A stretch of DNA of 64,000 bases from Heterodera schachtii (GCA_023374025.1 SIJG01000021.1:1860026-1924025), one strand, 5' to 3'. Counted from the stretch's first letter, positions 1 to 13,053 are shown. Numbers and translations are program-made. The notes: generated by a model from the sequence alone, not told the origin.

Positions 1-719
1 AGAAATGAACGTAATTGTTGCTTTTTGTCGAAATTGAATGCGATTTCACAATTTTTATAATAATTGAATTCAGTGTTAAAGTGAAATAAAAAATCCAACA
101 AAGGACTTAATAAAATCACTAAAATTAATTTAATAAATAATAAACAAAGATTTTTTCAAATAATTTAAATTATATAAAAATTTTCATTTAAACAAAATTA
201 AATATACGATAACAATTATTTAAAAAAAAATTTTATTTTGCATAATTATTTGCTGAAAAAATTTAATTTTTTTTTGAATTCAAAATTTTAATTAAGGAAG
301 AAAAGATCACTATATTATTTGAATTTTATTTTGCTTTTTTGTATATCCATTCTAATAAGAATCAACCAATCAATTATTGACGAGGATGATGGATTTGACC
401 CCTGCGCACTTTGATTAATGCCAGCCATAAAATGAAGTTAGAATTAAATGCTATAACAACAAATAATTGAAAAAATCTAATCGCTAAGAACTAATGAAAC
501 CACAATTAAGTAAGTTAAAAAAAGTTGAATAATTGTATAAAAAAAATAAAATCAGTTTATATATCCCTAAAGAAAAATAAGGATAATAAACAAAATAAAC
601 TATATTAAAAAGAAATATAACATATAAAATATAGCAATTTAAGTACTTTGTAAAAACTAATATTTAATAAACAAATAAAAAATCATAACCATAAAAATTT
701 GTCAATAAATTTTACCTGA
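1..719. other. A-rich gene-free stretch
   Basis: No reading frame longer than about 50 codons and no recognisable RNA gene. The + strand is A-rich with one short island of mixed composition near 370-425. I see nothing else that can be named. Confidence 0.6.
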
Positions 720-759
720 TTTACGGTGATGGTCCACAATACTTCACCGACTCACTGCT

Positions 760-1219
760 TTTACATATTTCGGGCTTTTATACATATTTTACATATTTTG
801 GTATTTTATACATATTTTGTGCATATTTTGTATTTTTATTACATATTTTAATTTTTTTACATATTTTAAGGATTTTTTCACGGAAACTTTTGAAAATCCT
901 CAAAAACTCAAAATTTCGGCAAATTTTTCATTTTTTATACATAATTTGCGAATTTTTGAAAAAATATTTTGTGAAAAAATCTTTTTTTAATTAAAAAATT
1001 TTTAAGTGTTAAAAATGATTCTAAACCTATTTAGAGCATTTTTGTGCCTATTTAACATTTTACGAAGGTTTTTTACGTAAAATAACCATTTAAAAAATTT
1101 TATTTAAATATTTCGTACATATTCTAGGTTTTTATACTTATTTCTTATATATTACGGGATTTTTTTATATTTTAGGTACATATTATGACCACATTTTGTA
1201 CATATTTTTGACAGCTCTA
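760..1219 (+). repeat. Element relic made of TACATATTTT words, copy 1
   Basis: The stretch repeats the word TACATATTTT many times and ends with TACATATTTTTGACAGC followed by TCTAG. A second copy with the same 3' end lies at 9180..9482, and both contain AAATTTCGGCAAATTTTT. The matching 5' terminus was not found, so both look truncated. The word-repeat structure resembles the other MITE-like elements in this window. Confidence 0.5.
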
Positions 1220-2690
1220 GATATAATATAATAATGAAAAAATATCCAACCAATATTTGAGTCGGAAGAATAATACACAAAGAAATACAAAATGCCTTCA
1301 CAAAATAAAAATGATATTCAGTTAAAATTACTTAAAAAAAGTTAAAGCTTTGCAAGAATAAAAAAAAGAGAAGTTGATAAAATGTATAAATGTGATATGA
1401 ACTATAAATTTAAATATTATTTCAGAATTGTTATGCATTTATTATTTATTCATTTAAGAAAACTAAAAGTAATAATCCTACAAAATATGCTGAAATTAAA
1501 ATAAAATAACTTAAAAAAGAGAAGCGAATATGCATATTATATATTTCTATTCTTCTTTTAATTCAAAGAAATAGAGAGTAATTGAATAATAGTTGATACT
1601 CATTCATACAAACGCGAATAAAAAACAACAAAGAGAATTTTAAAAAAGCCCTAAAAGATATGCGTGAAGTTGAGAATAAATATACGTGATTTTAAATAGC
1701 TAAACTAATGAAAGAATAATGAGTTTGAAACTAAAACAAGCATGATTTAATATTAAATAAATTAAACACTTAATTTATAATTTAACTTTAAATAAATAAA
1801 ATTTTTAATATCTATTAAACAATTTAATTTTACGCTTTATATACAGATGATATAGGAAACTAATAAATTTTAAAATATTTTATACTTCGTTAAGTCTCAA
1901 AATTGCACTAAGAAAAAGAATAAATGGTCAAACAAATTGTCAGCATGCATAGCATGCATGGCTGGTTGCCTAAGCTCGACACCACCAAGCTTCATCATAA
2001 ATAAAAATAAATTATATTTTTCTAAATAACTGAAAAAATAATAATTTGTAAAAAAGAAATGAAATTCCGCTAAAATTTAGTAATTTCGAAGGATAAGAAG
2101 CAGGTGAAAAGAAGATTTATAATAAATAAATAATACAACAAATTACATAAAGTTTATTTAAAGTAAATTAAAAAAATAATTAATTAAAATAAAAACTGAG
2201 TAAAACCAAACAAAAATATTTCAATTATGAATTTAATAACAGCTTAATTTTTGATGTAAATAAAAAAATTCGACAAACAAAAAACTTATTATAATAAATA
2301 AAAGGAAAAAATAATCTATAATAGTAGCTTAAAAAAAAAACTCTTTTTTAAATAAAGTTTTCTGCTGGCCTCTTAGCCAAAGTCGTGAGTATTTGGCTCC
2401 ACTAAATGTGGCAAAATCAAGAATTATATATTTTGAATGGAACTTATATTATTATTATTATAGGTTTAAATTCTATTAAAAAATAAAAATTAATAATTTT
2501 ATCAAAATAATATTTTATTAAAAATGGGAATCAATTGTTGATCAAAGTGTTACAGAAGCAATGAGTGGGCCGAGTTCCATGGGATGAGAAGCAACGAAAA
2601 CAAACCAAAGCATTAAAAATTTCCAAATGATTAATCTCGACCTATTTAAAAATGGAGAAAATATAAAAATTATAAAGCAAAAAAAAACAA
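1220..2690 (+). repeat. A-rich framework with diverged direct repeats and variable cores
   Basis: Positions 1500..1915 align with 27924..28330 over about 400 bases in the same orientation; shared words include ATTTCTATTCTTCTTTTA, CATACAAACGCGAA and AATAGCTAAACTAATGAAAG. Positions 1895..2090 align with 26036..26165 and more weakly with 11700..11790. Within these alignments short cores differ completely, for example 1929..1998 against only about 8 bases at 26078. No gene is supported here. Confidence 0.6.
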
Positions 2691-2696
2691 ATACCT

Positions 2697-3311
2697 AATG
2701 ACTAGAAACCGCATTTTGAGGCATATGCCTTTTTTTTCTGCGCACTAGTTTCGATATATTAAGCATAACTAACACATTTTCCACTTGGTTTGAGCCTTCT
2801 ACGTTGACTTTTATTATGCCTTTTTTTGCCTTTTTCGGGATTTTCGTGCCTTAATGCCTTTTTTTTGGCATTTTGCCGTTTTGGTGCCTTTTTGGCGTTT
2901 TTTTTCAGATTTTGGTGCCTTTTTGGTCTTTTTTCCGTAAAATTCCATTAAAAATGGAATAAAATCGGGAAAATACACCCCTAAGAAATGACTTGAAAAA
3001 TTTTCAGAAAATACATCCCTAAGAATTGAAAAAATTTCAGAAAATATATCCCGAAGAATTGAAAAATTTTCTCAAAAATTGATCGCCAAAATTGCATTTT
3101 TTTTTTCTTGATAATAAATTTTAGGTTTAAAAATTTTCCTTATTCGAAAAAATTATTAAATCTTTAATAATCATTTAAATGACCAAAATTAAGTTTTTGG
3201 ATAAGTTTTACGTGGTTGGCACCTTAAAAAACCTTAGAAAAAAAAAAATTTTAATGCCTTTTTTAATGCCTTTTTCGCGATTTTTGATGCCTTTTTTTTC
3301 TTCGTCATTAG
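2697..3311. mobile_element. MITE-like element with GCCTTTTT words
   Basis: The left end reads CTAATGAC and the right end GTCATTAG, forming short inverted termini. The interior is dense in GCCTTTTT and related words at both ends (2723-2935 and 3245-3300) around a less repetitive centre. A reverse-complement copy of the centre lies at 4950..5290. No transposase frame is present, so the element is non-autonomous. Family unassigned. Confidence 0.45.
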
Positions 3312-4949
3312 TAATGACGAAGAAAAAAAATGAACCAGAATAAAAATTCCTCAAACTCAAAAGTTAAACATATTCCAAAATCAAATGTATTAAAATATCT
3401 TAACCCAATAAATTGCTGAAAAAAAATAATAAAATAAACTAAAATAAAAACGAACCAGATGAGATCACCTGGAACAAAGTTGAGCAGATAAGTCACAGGT
3501 GACAAAGACGACAAATATAATTATATATATATATATAAAATTTCACATGTTTACAAATATATTTTAAGACAGTTTGAATATTTGAATGTTCTACATTTAA
3601 AAAATGGAATCTCAGGTGATATAAAATCCCCATACACAACTGCATCAATGACCAAGAGTATTGGTGCTTGGTAATTAGATAAAACTAATGAACTCGAAAT
3701 AAAAATATAAAATAAATAAGGTAATCAAAAGAATTATTGGCTTCATTTAACCGATCAATCGATGACAAAATATTAAATATAAAGCCGCGAACTCAACCAA
3801 GAGAGAGAACCGTCATAGACCAATTTTGGAAAATTTATGGTTTATATGACAATTATAAAATTTATAACTTTAAATTTATTATCAGGAATAAATAAAATCA
3901 TCAAAAATAGGAAGAACTATAAGATAAAGAGGACGAAAAATATTAAAATTAAAAACCCAATGTGTATCATTTTACAATCAACAAAAGTAAAATGTAAATA
4001 TAAAACTTTAATAAATTCGACCTTTTTATTATATCTTACATAATAAAATTAATTATCCAAACTTTAAACTTTTTTAATTTTTCTTTTTTTGATATAACCA
4101 ATGAACAAAAAATAATTATAATAAATAAAGAAAAATAGTGTAATAAATTAAAAAATTTTTTTTTGTAATATAAAAATAAAATATGATGACCTTTGACCGG
4201 TTAACAAAAATAAACCATTGAAATAAACTCTGAAAAACTATGATGCTTGAAAAAATAAATAATATTTAACATACCCAAATGAAAGTAAGGCTTGTCCATT
4301 CGCTAGAGAAAAATATTGCAAATAATATTTATTTATGTATAAAAGTTTGACAAGAAATACATAGATCTGGGTCGCGAAAACGAGAATGAGTAATATATTG
4401 ATTCTTGGCAGTGCTTTACAAGTTAGAAAATACAAAATTAAATAATAAAAATAAATAAAAATTATAATATCAAAAATGAATTACAATATAAAAATAATTT
4501 AAATGCTTATATAATAAAAGTTCATTAATTAATTTAAATTAATGTTTAACATTTATTGTCAAAAAATATACGCTAAATTATAAACGGTCACACGATTATA
4601 CATGTCGACAAGAACAGATTTTGCTTTTTATGATGATGTCAAAATTAATTCTTACTTATCCCAAAGGTGCAAACAATGCTTCTTAATTTAAATTTAATTA
4701 AAAACATAATGAAGGCGTGCTTTAATATGAAACTAACAAAATAAAATTTTATGATAGTTCGATAATTAAAATAAATTGAATATTTAAATATTATCGAAAA
4801 GTTTATTATAAAATTTTAAAAAAGTATTTTTGAAACATTATACATTGTAAAAAATATTTTTATTTAAAATAATTATTAACTGCACAAATTCTCTATCATA
4901 AAATGAAAAAAATTATCTAATAAATTTGGCAAATATGTAATAATTAAAG
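3312..4949. other. A-rich gene-free stretch
   Basis: Contains a TA dinucleotide run at 3521..3537 and several islands of mixed composition (3615-3670, 3780-3825, 4255-4400). Open frames of 65-68 codons occur on both strands but show no coding character and are compatible with chance. Nothing nameable. Confidence 0.5.
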
Positions 4950-5290
4950 CTCGCAACTGAAGGCACGAAAATTCCGAAAAAGGCATTTAAAATTTTTTAT
5001 TAAGGAATTTTATGAAGAAAAACATGTAAACATAACCAAAAAAATTTATTTTTGGTCACTTAAATGATTATTAAAAATTTTATAAATTTTTCGAATAAGG
5101 AAAATATTTAACCTAAGATTTTTATCAAGAAAATTATGATATTTTGGCGATCAATTTTTGAGAAGATTTTCAATTCATAAGGGGGTATTTAAAAAAAATT
5201 CAGGTCATTTCGTAGGGAGGTATTTTCCGATTTTACTTAATTTTTTATGGAATTTTTCGAAAAAAACGCCAAAAAATATTAACTTTTCTT
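4950..5290 (-). repeat. Reverse-complement relic of the GCCTTTTT-type element
   Basis: This stretch is the reverse complement of the central part of the element at 2697..3311 (compare 2930-3200). It includes the bases TTTTTGGTCACTTAAATGATTATTAAAAA (5051-5079) and a GGCGATCAATTTTTGAGAA segment. Terminal word arrays are mostly missing, so it is a truncated copy. Confidence 0.5.
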
Positions 5291-8200
5291 TTAAAATCAA
5301 ACTAATATACCTTGAGAATAAAAAAATCAGCAAATGATTTTTGTGTTTTTTAATCAAAATAAAATAGTTAAAATTAAATAATATGTTACAAAAAATGGCT
5401 AAAAGTTCTGAGTCAACGGCGTAAAACTGGATTAAAGAGTTCATATAAAAATAATAGAAAAACACGGAGAAAATAATAAAAAATTAAGAGCGCATTAAAT
5501 TCGGCATTAGTTAATTTAATAATATTGGCTGCTAAATGAAAAATTAATTTGAGTTGAAGCAAAAGCTTTTAAATGAAAATTAAAAAAACACAAAAATTAT
5601 TAACAAATTTATAATAAAAGAAGAAAGCATAAAAGCAAATATATTAAATATTTCAAAATTTGAATTAAATTAAAAAAATTGACATCAAAAATTGAAGGTT
5701 AATAAAGTATATAATGCAAATATATACAAGTACATAGAAAAATTTTAATAATCTCAAGCTGCTTTAAAAGAACATAAAAAATTAAATTATTATTTTAGGA
5801 TTAATTCAAATAATGCAGCATCATAAAGCCGTAAAGCTCATATCGAGACACCGAGTAGTTCATGGAGAGACAGGTGGTCAATAAAATTTCAAGCAATAAA
5901 ATAATTTATATAAAGAATATATGCTCTTCTTTCTTGTAAATAATGTTCAAAATTATCAATTTATATTAATTTTTTGAATAAAGGTAACAATTAACAATTA
6001 AACTTAAAATAATATGCAAGTAATAAAGTTAGTTATTCTAAGAATATATTAAAAGTTATAATGTTAAAATTATCAATTTTATATTTAATTTTTTCAATAA
6101 AGATAACAATTAAACTTAAAAAATTTAAGCAAGTAATAAAATTATTCCAAGAATATAATAAAAGTGAAATCTATATACATATTAGTAATTTTTAAATAAT
6201 GGTTTTCTTTTATTTGGTTAAAGATTAGAAGAAACAAAGCAAATGAGGAGTTTGAATTCCTAGCGGTCAAGAAAGGAAGCATAAAAATTGGTAAAACGCA
6301 ATTCGAAATTATTTACCACTAAATTGATGCATGAATATAATAGTTAATCGAAGTAGAAAATAATAATTTATTAACCAATCTAAATATAAAATAAGAAAAA
6401 TAGATTTTTAATATAACATATATATCTTGGTATCGTGGAAATAATGAGACCAGCAAAATAATTGTGTAACCAACTCAGGAATTACAAAGAAAAATCAAAT
6501 ACAGACTAAATAAAACTACCTGCAATTTTTGCATTAAAAAATGTAACAACTGAAATAAAGAAAAAAAAATAATAAATTTTTCACATTAATTTTTACTTTT
6601 TAAGCCATGGATTATTCTTTTGCAGCAAACAATCCTTCTCGGTTTGAAACCAATCAAATATTTGACTATCAAACCGATTTTTATAATTTGTATATTTATA
6701 AAATTTATTATTTTAATATTCATGCGATTTAATCACTGAAACATCTAACAACTATATTTAAATGAAAACAATAGCGAAATTTAAAAATTATAATAATTCA
6801 TTTTATAAAAATAGTAAAAATGATATGAAAACCGAGCACCAAAAGATGAATTTGAGATGTAAGTTTGCATGAGCATCGGAACACCAATTTAAAAGAATTT
6901 AAAATTCATATTTAAAAAAACTATTAAAATTAAACTTGGAATATTATTCAGAAATTTTATCTAAACATTATAAATTTAAATGCTAAAATAAAAGATACTA
7001 AAAAAATAAAAATATTTAAAAACTTTAATTAGGTTAAAATTATGTTTAAAAAACTAAACTTTGAAAAAAGAAGAATTTTTCTTATTAAAAGATGATGCAA
7101 AAATAAATTTAAAATTTTTTTAAAATTTTATAATATACAAGTAGTATATGACATTAAAAAATGGCTTCTTGATCATTGACACGCCAACGATTGTAAACGT
7201 TGAGAATTAAAAAAAAAAGTTATATAATTTTGTAGACAAAAAATACATGTATTTTTATTAAATATCTTCTATGAGACTGACAAAAAGAAGCCGCGTCACA
7301 ACATGAATATATTTTGATTGTTATGTAATTAAATATTCTTATAATTAAAACATAAAAATAATTTATTTCATATCTAAAAATAAATGATATAACGCAAAAA
7401 AAAAATTACTGGCCATTAAAACTTTGATGGTTCAAAACCCAGTAAAAGAGATTATAAAAATTAAAATAAGAACAAAAAAATCAAATTATTGAAATTAAAA
7501 TTTAAATAAACAAAAGGACTAAAACTAAAATAAATAAATTATTAAGCAACCATATACTTGGAGCAAATGGATTGTGTTTGGCTTGTACATAAGAAAAAAT
7601 TTGGAAAAAACTAGTTTTTTAATTCGTTTATGAGCAAAATAAACTATTATCATTTAATTAGTAGGAAGCATAATATAGAAATTCCAGTTAAATATAATAA
7701 GAAATGTTTTTTGCCTCTCTCAAATATTTTTAATGTAAAATTATTTATAAAAATTGGTTTTAAAATTTTTATTAAGAATTGCGCTTAAAGAGATTTATTC
7801 TTCTGCAAAAACTTATAATCTTTTTTTCTCACCGAGAATTGAATTTTCTTATTTTATAGTTCTAATCGGAATATCTCACTGAATTAATTTTATTTTATGT
7901 AATCTTTAATTGTTTCTGTATTTAATTATTTAATAAATTTTCACTTTATCATAATTTTATTTTGGTTTTTATCATTGAGTAAAAAAAATTTGTATATGGT
8001 TCATAATTATGAAAATTATTAAAATTCACTTTTTGATTGCCGTCATAATTTTTTCATTATTTTAAAAAATCTGCTTTTTTATTTCTTCAATAAAGTTTTA
8101 TGTATTAAAAAACAATGATAACTGAATATATTTAAAACTATGAATTTTATTATTTTTTAAATTTCATTATTTTCCAATCCCATGTCCTCATCGCACTTAT

Positions 8201-8878
8201 TTCTTTTCCCTATATTTTCATAATATTGAGATTAATTGTAATTCTGAGTAACATATGAATAAATTTACTTGAAACCATAACCATCTTTATTAAAAACCTA
8301 ATAACCAAGAAAATACAAAAATTTAAATAAAAACATTAAACAGAATAATTTTCAAAAGTTAATGTTGGCCTAATTAAGAAATGGAGAAAAAGATAAAATT
8401 ATAAAGCCGTTAAATAAGAAAGGCTAAGTAAAATGAATCATTGTTGTAGCTTTAATTAAATGGGATACTCAAGTAATTTGATTGATTAAATAAAAATTTT
8501 ACGGATATTTAGGAAAAATTACTCGAAAAAGCAATCGCAAATTAAAATGGCCGATATTATGACAATGTATATGTGTTTAAATATTTTATTATTACATTTA
8601 AGAAAATTCTATATGATATAAAGAAAATAAATTAAGAAAAACATCTAAGTTTTACAAAAGAAGCAAAATAATTTAATTTTAAAAAAAATTAACATCAAGC
8701 ATAAATTAATTAATATCCTTCGATTAAAATATATGAAATAACCAATAGCATCTTTTAAGGCAAAAAAGGAGCCAGATAACACTATGCGACATTATAACAT
8801 GAGAAAATAATCAAAAGGGTACTAAAAAATTAAAACAAAAAATAAGAACCCTGACAAAAAATTAACAAAATAAATATA
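5291..8878 (+). other. Long A-rich gene-free stretch with dispersed repeats
   Basis: No supported gene. Positions 6208..6310 align with 56657..56761, sharing the bases GAATTCC, GGAAGCA and CAATTCGAAATTA in order. Positions 6900..7140 align with 33480..33715. A T-rich patch lies at 7680..8240. Islands of mixed composition (for example 7148-7210 and 7287-7310) interrupt the A-rich background. Confidence 0.5.
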
Positions 8879-8883
8879 AAATA

Positions 8884-8970
8884 TTTCACGGTCACTCACA
8901 GTTACCGTGTTCACGGATTTTTTCACTCACGGTAACGGTTACGTTTCACGATGCTAAATCACGGTTTTTC
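8884..8970. repeat. Short cluster of TCACGG words
   Basis: The words TCACGGT, CTCACAG, TTACCGTG and TCACGGTAACGG lie within 90 bases and form partial inverted repeats, similar in style to the hAT-type MITE at 14220..14373. No flanking duplication was found. It may be a relic terminus of a related element. Confidence 0.35.
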
Positions 8971-9179
8971 GTTGGATAAAACTGAAAATTTATGAATTAC
9001 ATATAGTTTTCATAGAAAAATTTGAAGTTTTTATTTTGGTATAATGATTTTTTATTTTATTTTTAAATTGAAGTTTTTGCAAGAAAGAATGCCAACATTT
9101 TCTGAAATGATTTGTAATAATTTGGGCTGCCAATTTTATGTAAATACATATTTTTTTCCAGGCTTCTCCATGCTCTAAA

Positions 9180-9482
9180 TAGCAGGAAAAACACTTTATT
9201 TTTGTGTTAGCGAACAAAAATCGGGACTTCAAAATTTCGGCAAATTTTTTTACATATTTTAAGAAATTTTGAAAATTTATAGTGAAAAAAATACCCACGA
9301 AAAATACCAAAAAAGGAATTTTAAAATACTAAAAGTGGTGATTCTAAGACTATTTAAATAATTTTTATGATTTCTGCCTATTTCATACTATACGAGGATT
9401 TTTTTTCTCCAAAAAATAACTATTAAAAAATTTTTTTTGTACATATTTGAAGTTTTTTGTACATATTTTTGACAGCCCTAGT
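9180..9482 (+). repeat. Element relic made of TACATATTTT words, copy 2
   Basis: Ends in TACATATTTTTGACAGC followed by CCTAG, matching the end of the element at 760..1219. It also shares an AAATTTCGGCAAATTTTT segment. The 5' end is undefined. The minus-strand open frame across this interval lies on the repeat and is not a gene. Confidence 0.45.
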
Positions 9483-9647
9483 AATAATTTCTTGTAAAAA
9501 ACATTTTAACCACAAATTTCGCCCAAAATTTCTGAAATTTTCCAGTCGGAGCTACCGCCGTACACAAACATATTAAAAATAGCGAAATTTGGTCATGTTT
9601 TAGGGCAAAATCTGCAAAGAAATCAGAGTAAAATTTTCAAAAACTCC

Positions 9648-9680
9648 TCCGGCGGCGCATTTCGGCACCGCCGGCCCCTT
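9648..9680 (+). repeat. Solo GC-rich palindrome module (CGGCGGCGC...CACCGCCGG)
   Basis: A GC-rich hairpin, CCGGCGG...CCGCCGG, of about 30 bases in otherwise AT-rich DNA. The same module recurs inside the TAGGGTT elements at 37848-38095 and 59966-60142 and, in a variant form, near 27112-27138. Here it stands alone, without the TAGGGTT termini. Confidence 0.6.
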
Positions 9681-9760
9681 ACCCTATTCCTGAAAATTTT
9701 TCTGACAAAGCCCACTGCCAACATTGTGCGAATTTCCATGTATGCCAAGCTCCCAAAAAT

Positions 9761-10560
9761 TCCTTATTTTATATTCACTCTTAAATCTTTAATATACATA
9801 ATTTAGGTATATGAAAAGAAGACACTTTATTTATATAATTTGACCCAAATCGTATCTTCAAAATTTAATTAAATGCATAAATAATTAAACTACAATTCGT
9901 CAAATATTTTTCACAAATAAAAACCGAAGAAAAATTAAAAGAAATTTGGACTAAAATAAAATAGGAAACCCTATACAAAGAGAAGGAAAAATTAGTTGTT
10001 CTAATAAAAGCGTAGTGATTTAATATTAACAAATTTATATAAAAACTTTTATTCAAAATCCTAATAAAAAATTTATTATTCCTGCTAAAAAATAATGAAT
10101 ATTATCATAATTAAAGTTAAGCAAAATATATATCAGAAGGTGAGGGATAAAGATTAAAGTGAAGACAAATGAATATTATGCCTAATTAAAAGAGATAATT
10201 TTAAAAAAAAGTTAAAAGAATATTTTAAAACAAAAAAATAAAACATAATATTATTATCATGAAAAATAAAATTAAAATGAAATACTAATTGTTTGAAAAG
10301 TGATAATAAATGACAAACTTTAGATTCCGAGAGACTCAAACAGTACTCAACTCAGTATCGTGTCTATAGTTGTTAAGCCTAAATATCTCATTCAAAAAAC
10401 AAACTTTCTAATTGAATTAAACATGTACAAACGCAAAATAATTTTTTAACAATAAGACATTTTGAACTAATACTAAAAAGAAGTCTTAAAAAAAGGCAAA
10501 TTAATAAATTTATTGAAATTTTTGCACAAATTAAATTCGCCTTTATATATGATTTTTTTG
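9761..10560. other. A-rich gene-free stretch
   Basis: Two minus-strand open frames of 61-63 codons are rich in F, I, L and S, as expected when A-rich DNA is read on its complement. I see no gene, RNA or repeat boundary here. Confidence 0.5.
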
Positions 10561-10565
10561 AACAA

Positions 10566-10760
10566 ATTTATGGCCAAAAAGGTTGGAAAATTTGGTTTTT
10601 TGAATTCTTCAGGCCATAAATTTTTGAACCTCAGAAATTTTTCAGAATTTTGCAGAGTGATAGAAGACGCTTAGGGCTTTCGAATGATACCAACTATGTT
10701 GGATTTGGTTGACAACGAAAAAAGCTATAGCCAGAAAAGTGCTGGCGCCCAACTGAGCGA
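10566..10760 (+). repeat. Dispersed repeat shared with 23890..24070
   Basis: Shares ATTTTGCAG, TATCGAATGATA-like and GATTT words, and the GGCGCCC/GGGGCCC end, in the same order as 23970..24070. A more distant relative is the 3' arm of the palindromic element at 15852..15925. It lies directly upstream of a tRNA-like segment and a transposase fragment. Confidence 0.45.
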
Positions 10761-10793
10761 GTCCGCGGAATTTTCCCTTGTGTTTTCCCTCCA

Positions 10794-10863
10794 GAAATGG
10801 TGGTCAAGTAGTGCATGGTGGCGTCAAGATGACGGACGGTTGGTTCGACTCCGCGTGGGTTCA
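10794..10863 (+). repeat. tRNA-derived segment (SINE-like or pseudo-tRNA)
   Basis: Contains a box A-like sequence TGGTCAAGTAGTG (10801 on) and a perfect box B GGTTCGACTCC at 10842..10852, correctly spaced for a tRNA gene. The acceptor strands pair only partly, and the anticodon arm forms CGTCA/TGACG with a three-base loop, so no functional cloverleaf is supported. It resembles a tRNA-derived SINE head or a decayed tRNA. Confidence 0.5.
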
Positions 10864-11039
10864 ACAATTTTTGTTGTTTTTATTAACCATTTTAAAGTGC
10901 AAATAAATGGTCAAAAAAATTAAAATACAAAATATTTAATTACAATTATTTATAACTATTTCAAATGACCCTTTATATTATAATGAATTTAAATTGACGA
11001 TTTCACACCTGCAAAAATTGCTGTTAAATGCAAAGTAAG

Positions 11040-11689
11040 CGTTTGGTTTACCAATGGTACAGCTGGGAAATATGAATACTTGGATTTTATTCCGAAAGCA
11101 GCAGCGATTCCACTTCCGAATCAGACAACGAAGAGTTGTCTGTTCAATCCCCTAACCGTGACCCGCGACAACAAAAATATCTCATTGAACACAACAAAAA
11201 ATTGTCCAGCTTTTGGATGAAGAGACTTCTTATAAGGAAATTAAACGCCGCTATAAAAAAATTAAATGCGATATGGAAATTTCGAGGTTTTTGCAATTTT
11301 TGGATTTTATAAATTCTTGTTTAAGATTTCGTAAATATGTTGCCAGTGGGGGGAGCAAACATGAAAAAATGTGTGTGATTGATCGGTACGTTTTTGAGCG
11401 ATTTTCTGCGGCAAGAAGCCGTAATGAGGCCATGCACGACATAGACCTAGCCACTTTGGGCTTACTAAAAGCCCGTGAAATTGGTCCTCATGATTTTAAG
11501 GTTAAAAAAATCATAAAATTTGGTGACCACCCTATTTAAAGCATGTGCCACTTGGATTTTGGAATTCAAAAGAAATCACAAAATTTACCCACCTTCATTC
11601 AAAGCTGATGAAGAAGCTATAAACCAGCGTGCCCGTGATTTTTCAGGCACCACAATTCGAATGACAAACCTTAAATGGTAAGCATCGCT
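11040..11689 (+). pseudogene. N-terminal fragment of a pogo/CENP-B-like transposase, frameshifted
   Basis: Three frame segments read in order. First, a Ser/Asp/Glu-rich leader (about 11083-11190). Second, 11213..11539, with an HTH-like start LLDEETSYKEIKRRYKK and a motif KHEKMCVIDRYVFERFSAAR. Third, about 11548-11689, starting TWILEFKRNHKIYPPSFKAD. The order of an N-terminal helix-turn-helix and a following W-x-x-x-F-K-R segment is what I know of CENP-B/pogo-type DNA-binding domains. Frameshifts separate the segments near 11190 and 11535, and no DDE catalytic domain follows, so this is a dead 5' fragment. It has clearly higher G+C than its surroundings. Confidence 0.65.
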
Positions 11690-12985
11690 GACTCTTTTGG
11701 GTCGATCAACAGGCTCAACATAAATAAAATAAATTAAATTTTTATAAACAACTGAAAAAGTATAATTATGAAAAGTAAAAAAAAATTCTACCAAGAAAAT
11801 AGTAAAAGAAAAAGGCTAAGGTAAAAGTGAAAATATTTTACCGCTACTAATTGAAACGAAATTTCCAAATGCCAAAAAATTAATTTAAAAAAAAAAGAAA
11901 TGATTTAGCGGTGGAACATTTTGAGAATGATGAAACTTTAATGCTTCAAAAACATTATAAACATAACTTTGATCTTGCGGATTTGATGAATTCACATTCT
12001 TTTTTTATATTCCTAATTTTTTTGAAGAAAACAAGAATTTTTTGGAAAGGAAAGGAATTACTGGATTGGATTACAATAAAACTGTATTTAGCAGCAAAAA
12101 AATGTTAAAAAATGATTATAATCTATTTTTAAACCGAAACTTTAGTTTTATTAGTAGATCCACTCATTCAAAATCATATTAATTATCATAAACTACGAAG
12201 GAGCAAAAAATATACTAAAATTTACCAAATCTATGCAAAAAAAATTAATAAATTCCTCGGAAAGAAAATGTATGTAAAAATGATTAATCTATTTCTAGTC
12301 ATAATGAAAAATGTAAACCAAAGCTAAAAATTAAAATAATATATTCAAATGACAATTTAAAACTTGAAATATTTAAATAAAATTTTCAATATAAATGTAG
12401 TAAATTGAAACGTTTTAAATGTTTTTTAATACTCGATTCTGGAAAACAGTAAAGGCATGCAGATGGCAAGTTAATAAGAAAAAAACTTGTTAACAAAATA
12501 ATTTGGAGAAATTTATGCAACAATATAAATTTTTAAAGCAAATCTATTATAAGAATTTGAATAGACAAAAACGAATAAAAAGCAAAATTCAATAATAACT
12601 AAAATTTACTTAAAAAATAATATTTGAAAAAGAAAAATTTTTTCACACAAGATTTAGTATATAATAAATCCTAATTTTGTTTGGGTTCAAATTTTCCTAA
12701 AATTAAAGGCATAAAAACAATAAAATTGAATCAATGCATATAAATTATAACAAATGGCTATGAAACAATGGACTTGGATTCTTGAACTGGACAAGAAATA
12801 ATACTAATTGACTACAAATTTGATCATTTTTATATCTGTGGTAGATTCAAGAAAATGAAAAATTGCATAATATCAACATAGTTTAATCAAAAACATTCTT
12901 TATTCAATGACAAATTTATATGCTTTTAAATTTAATTAAAAATATAAACCCATTTTAACTAAAATGAAAAAATATAAAAATAAAG
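11690..12985 (+). repeat. A-rich framework, third copy of the CATAAATAAA...ACTGAAAAA flank
   Basis: Positions 11716..11760 match the right flank found at 1996..2040 and 26084..26125 (CATAAATAAA, then AACTGAAAAA). The preceding core differs at all three loci. The rest is A-rich DNA with no supported gene. Confidence 0.45.
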
Positions 12986-13053
12986 AAGCCAAGACTTTAG
13001 AAATACAAATTAAATTTTTAAGCCAAGACTTTAGAAATACAAATTAAATTTTT
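12986..13053 (+). repeat. 34-bp direct duplication
   Basis: Two perfect adjacent copies of a 34-base unit beginning AAGCCAAGACTTTAG (12986-13019 and 13020-13053). Confidence 0.85.
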
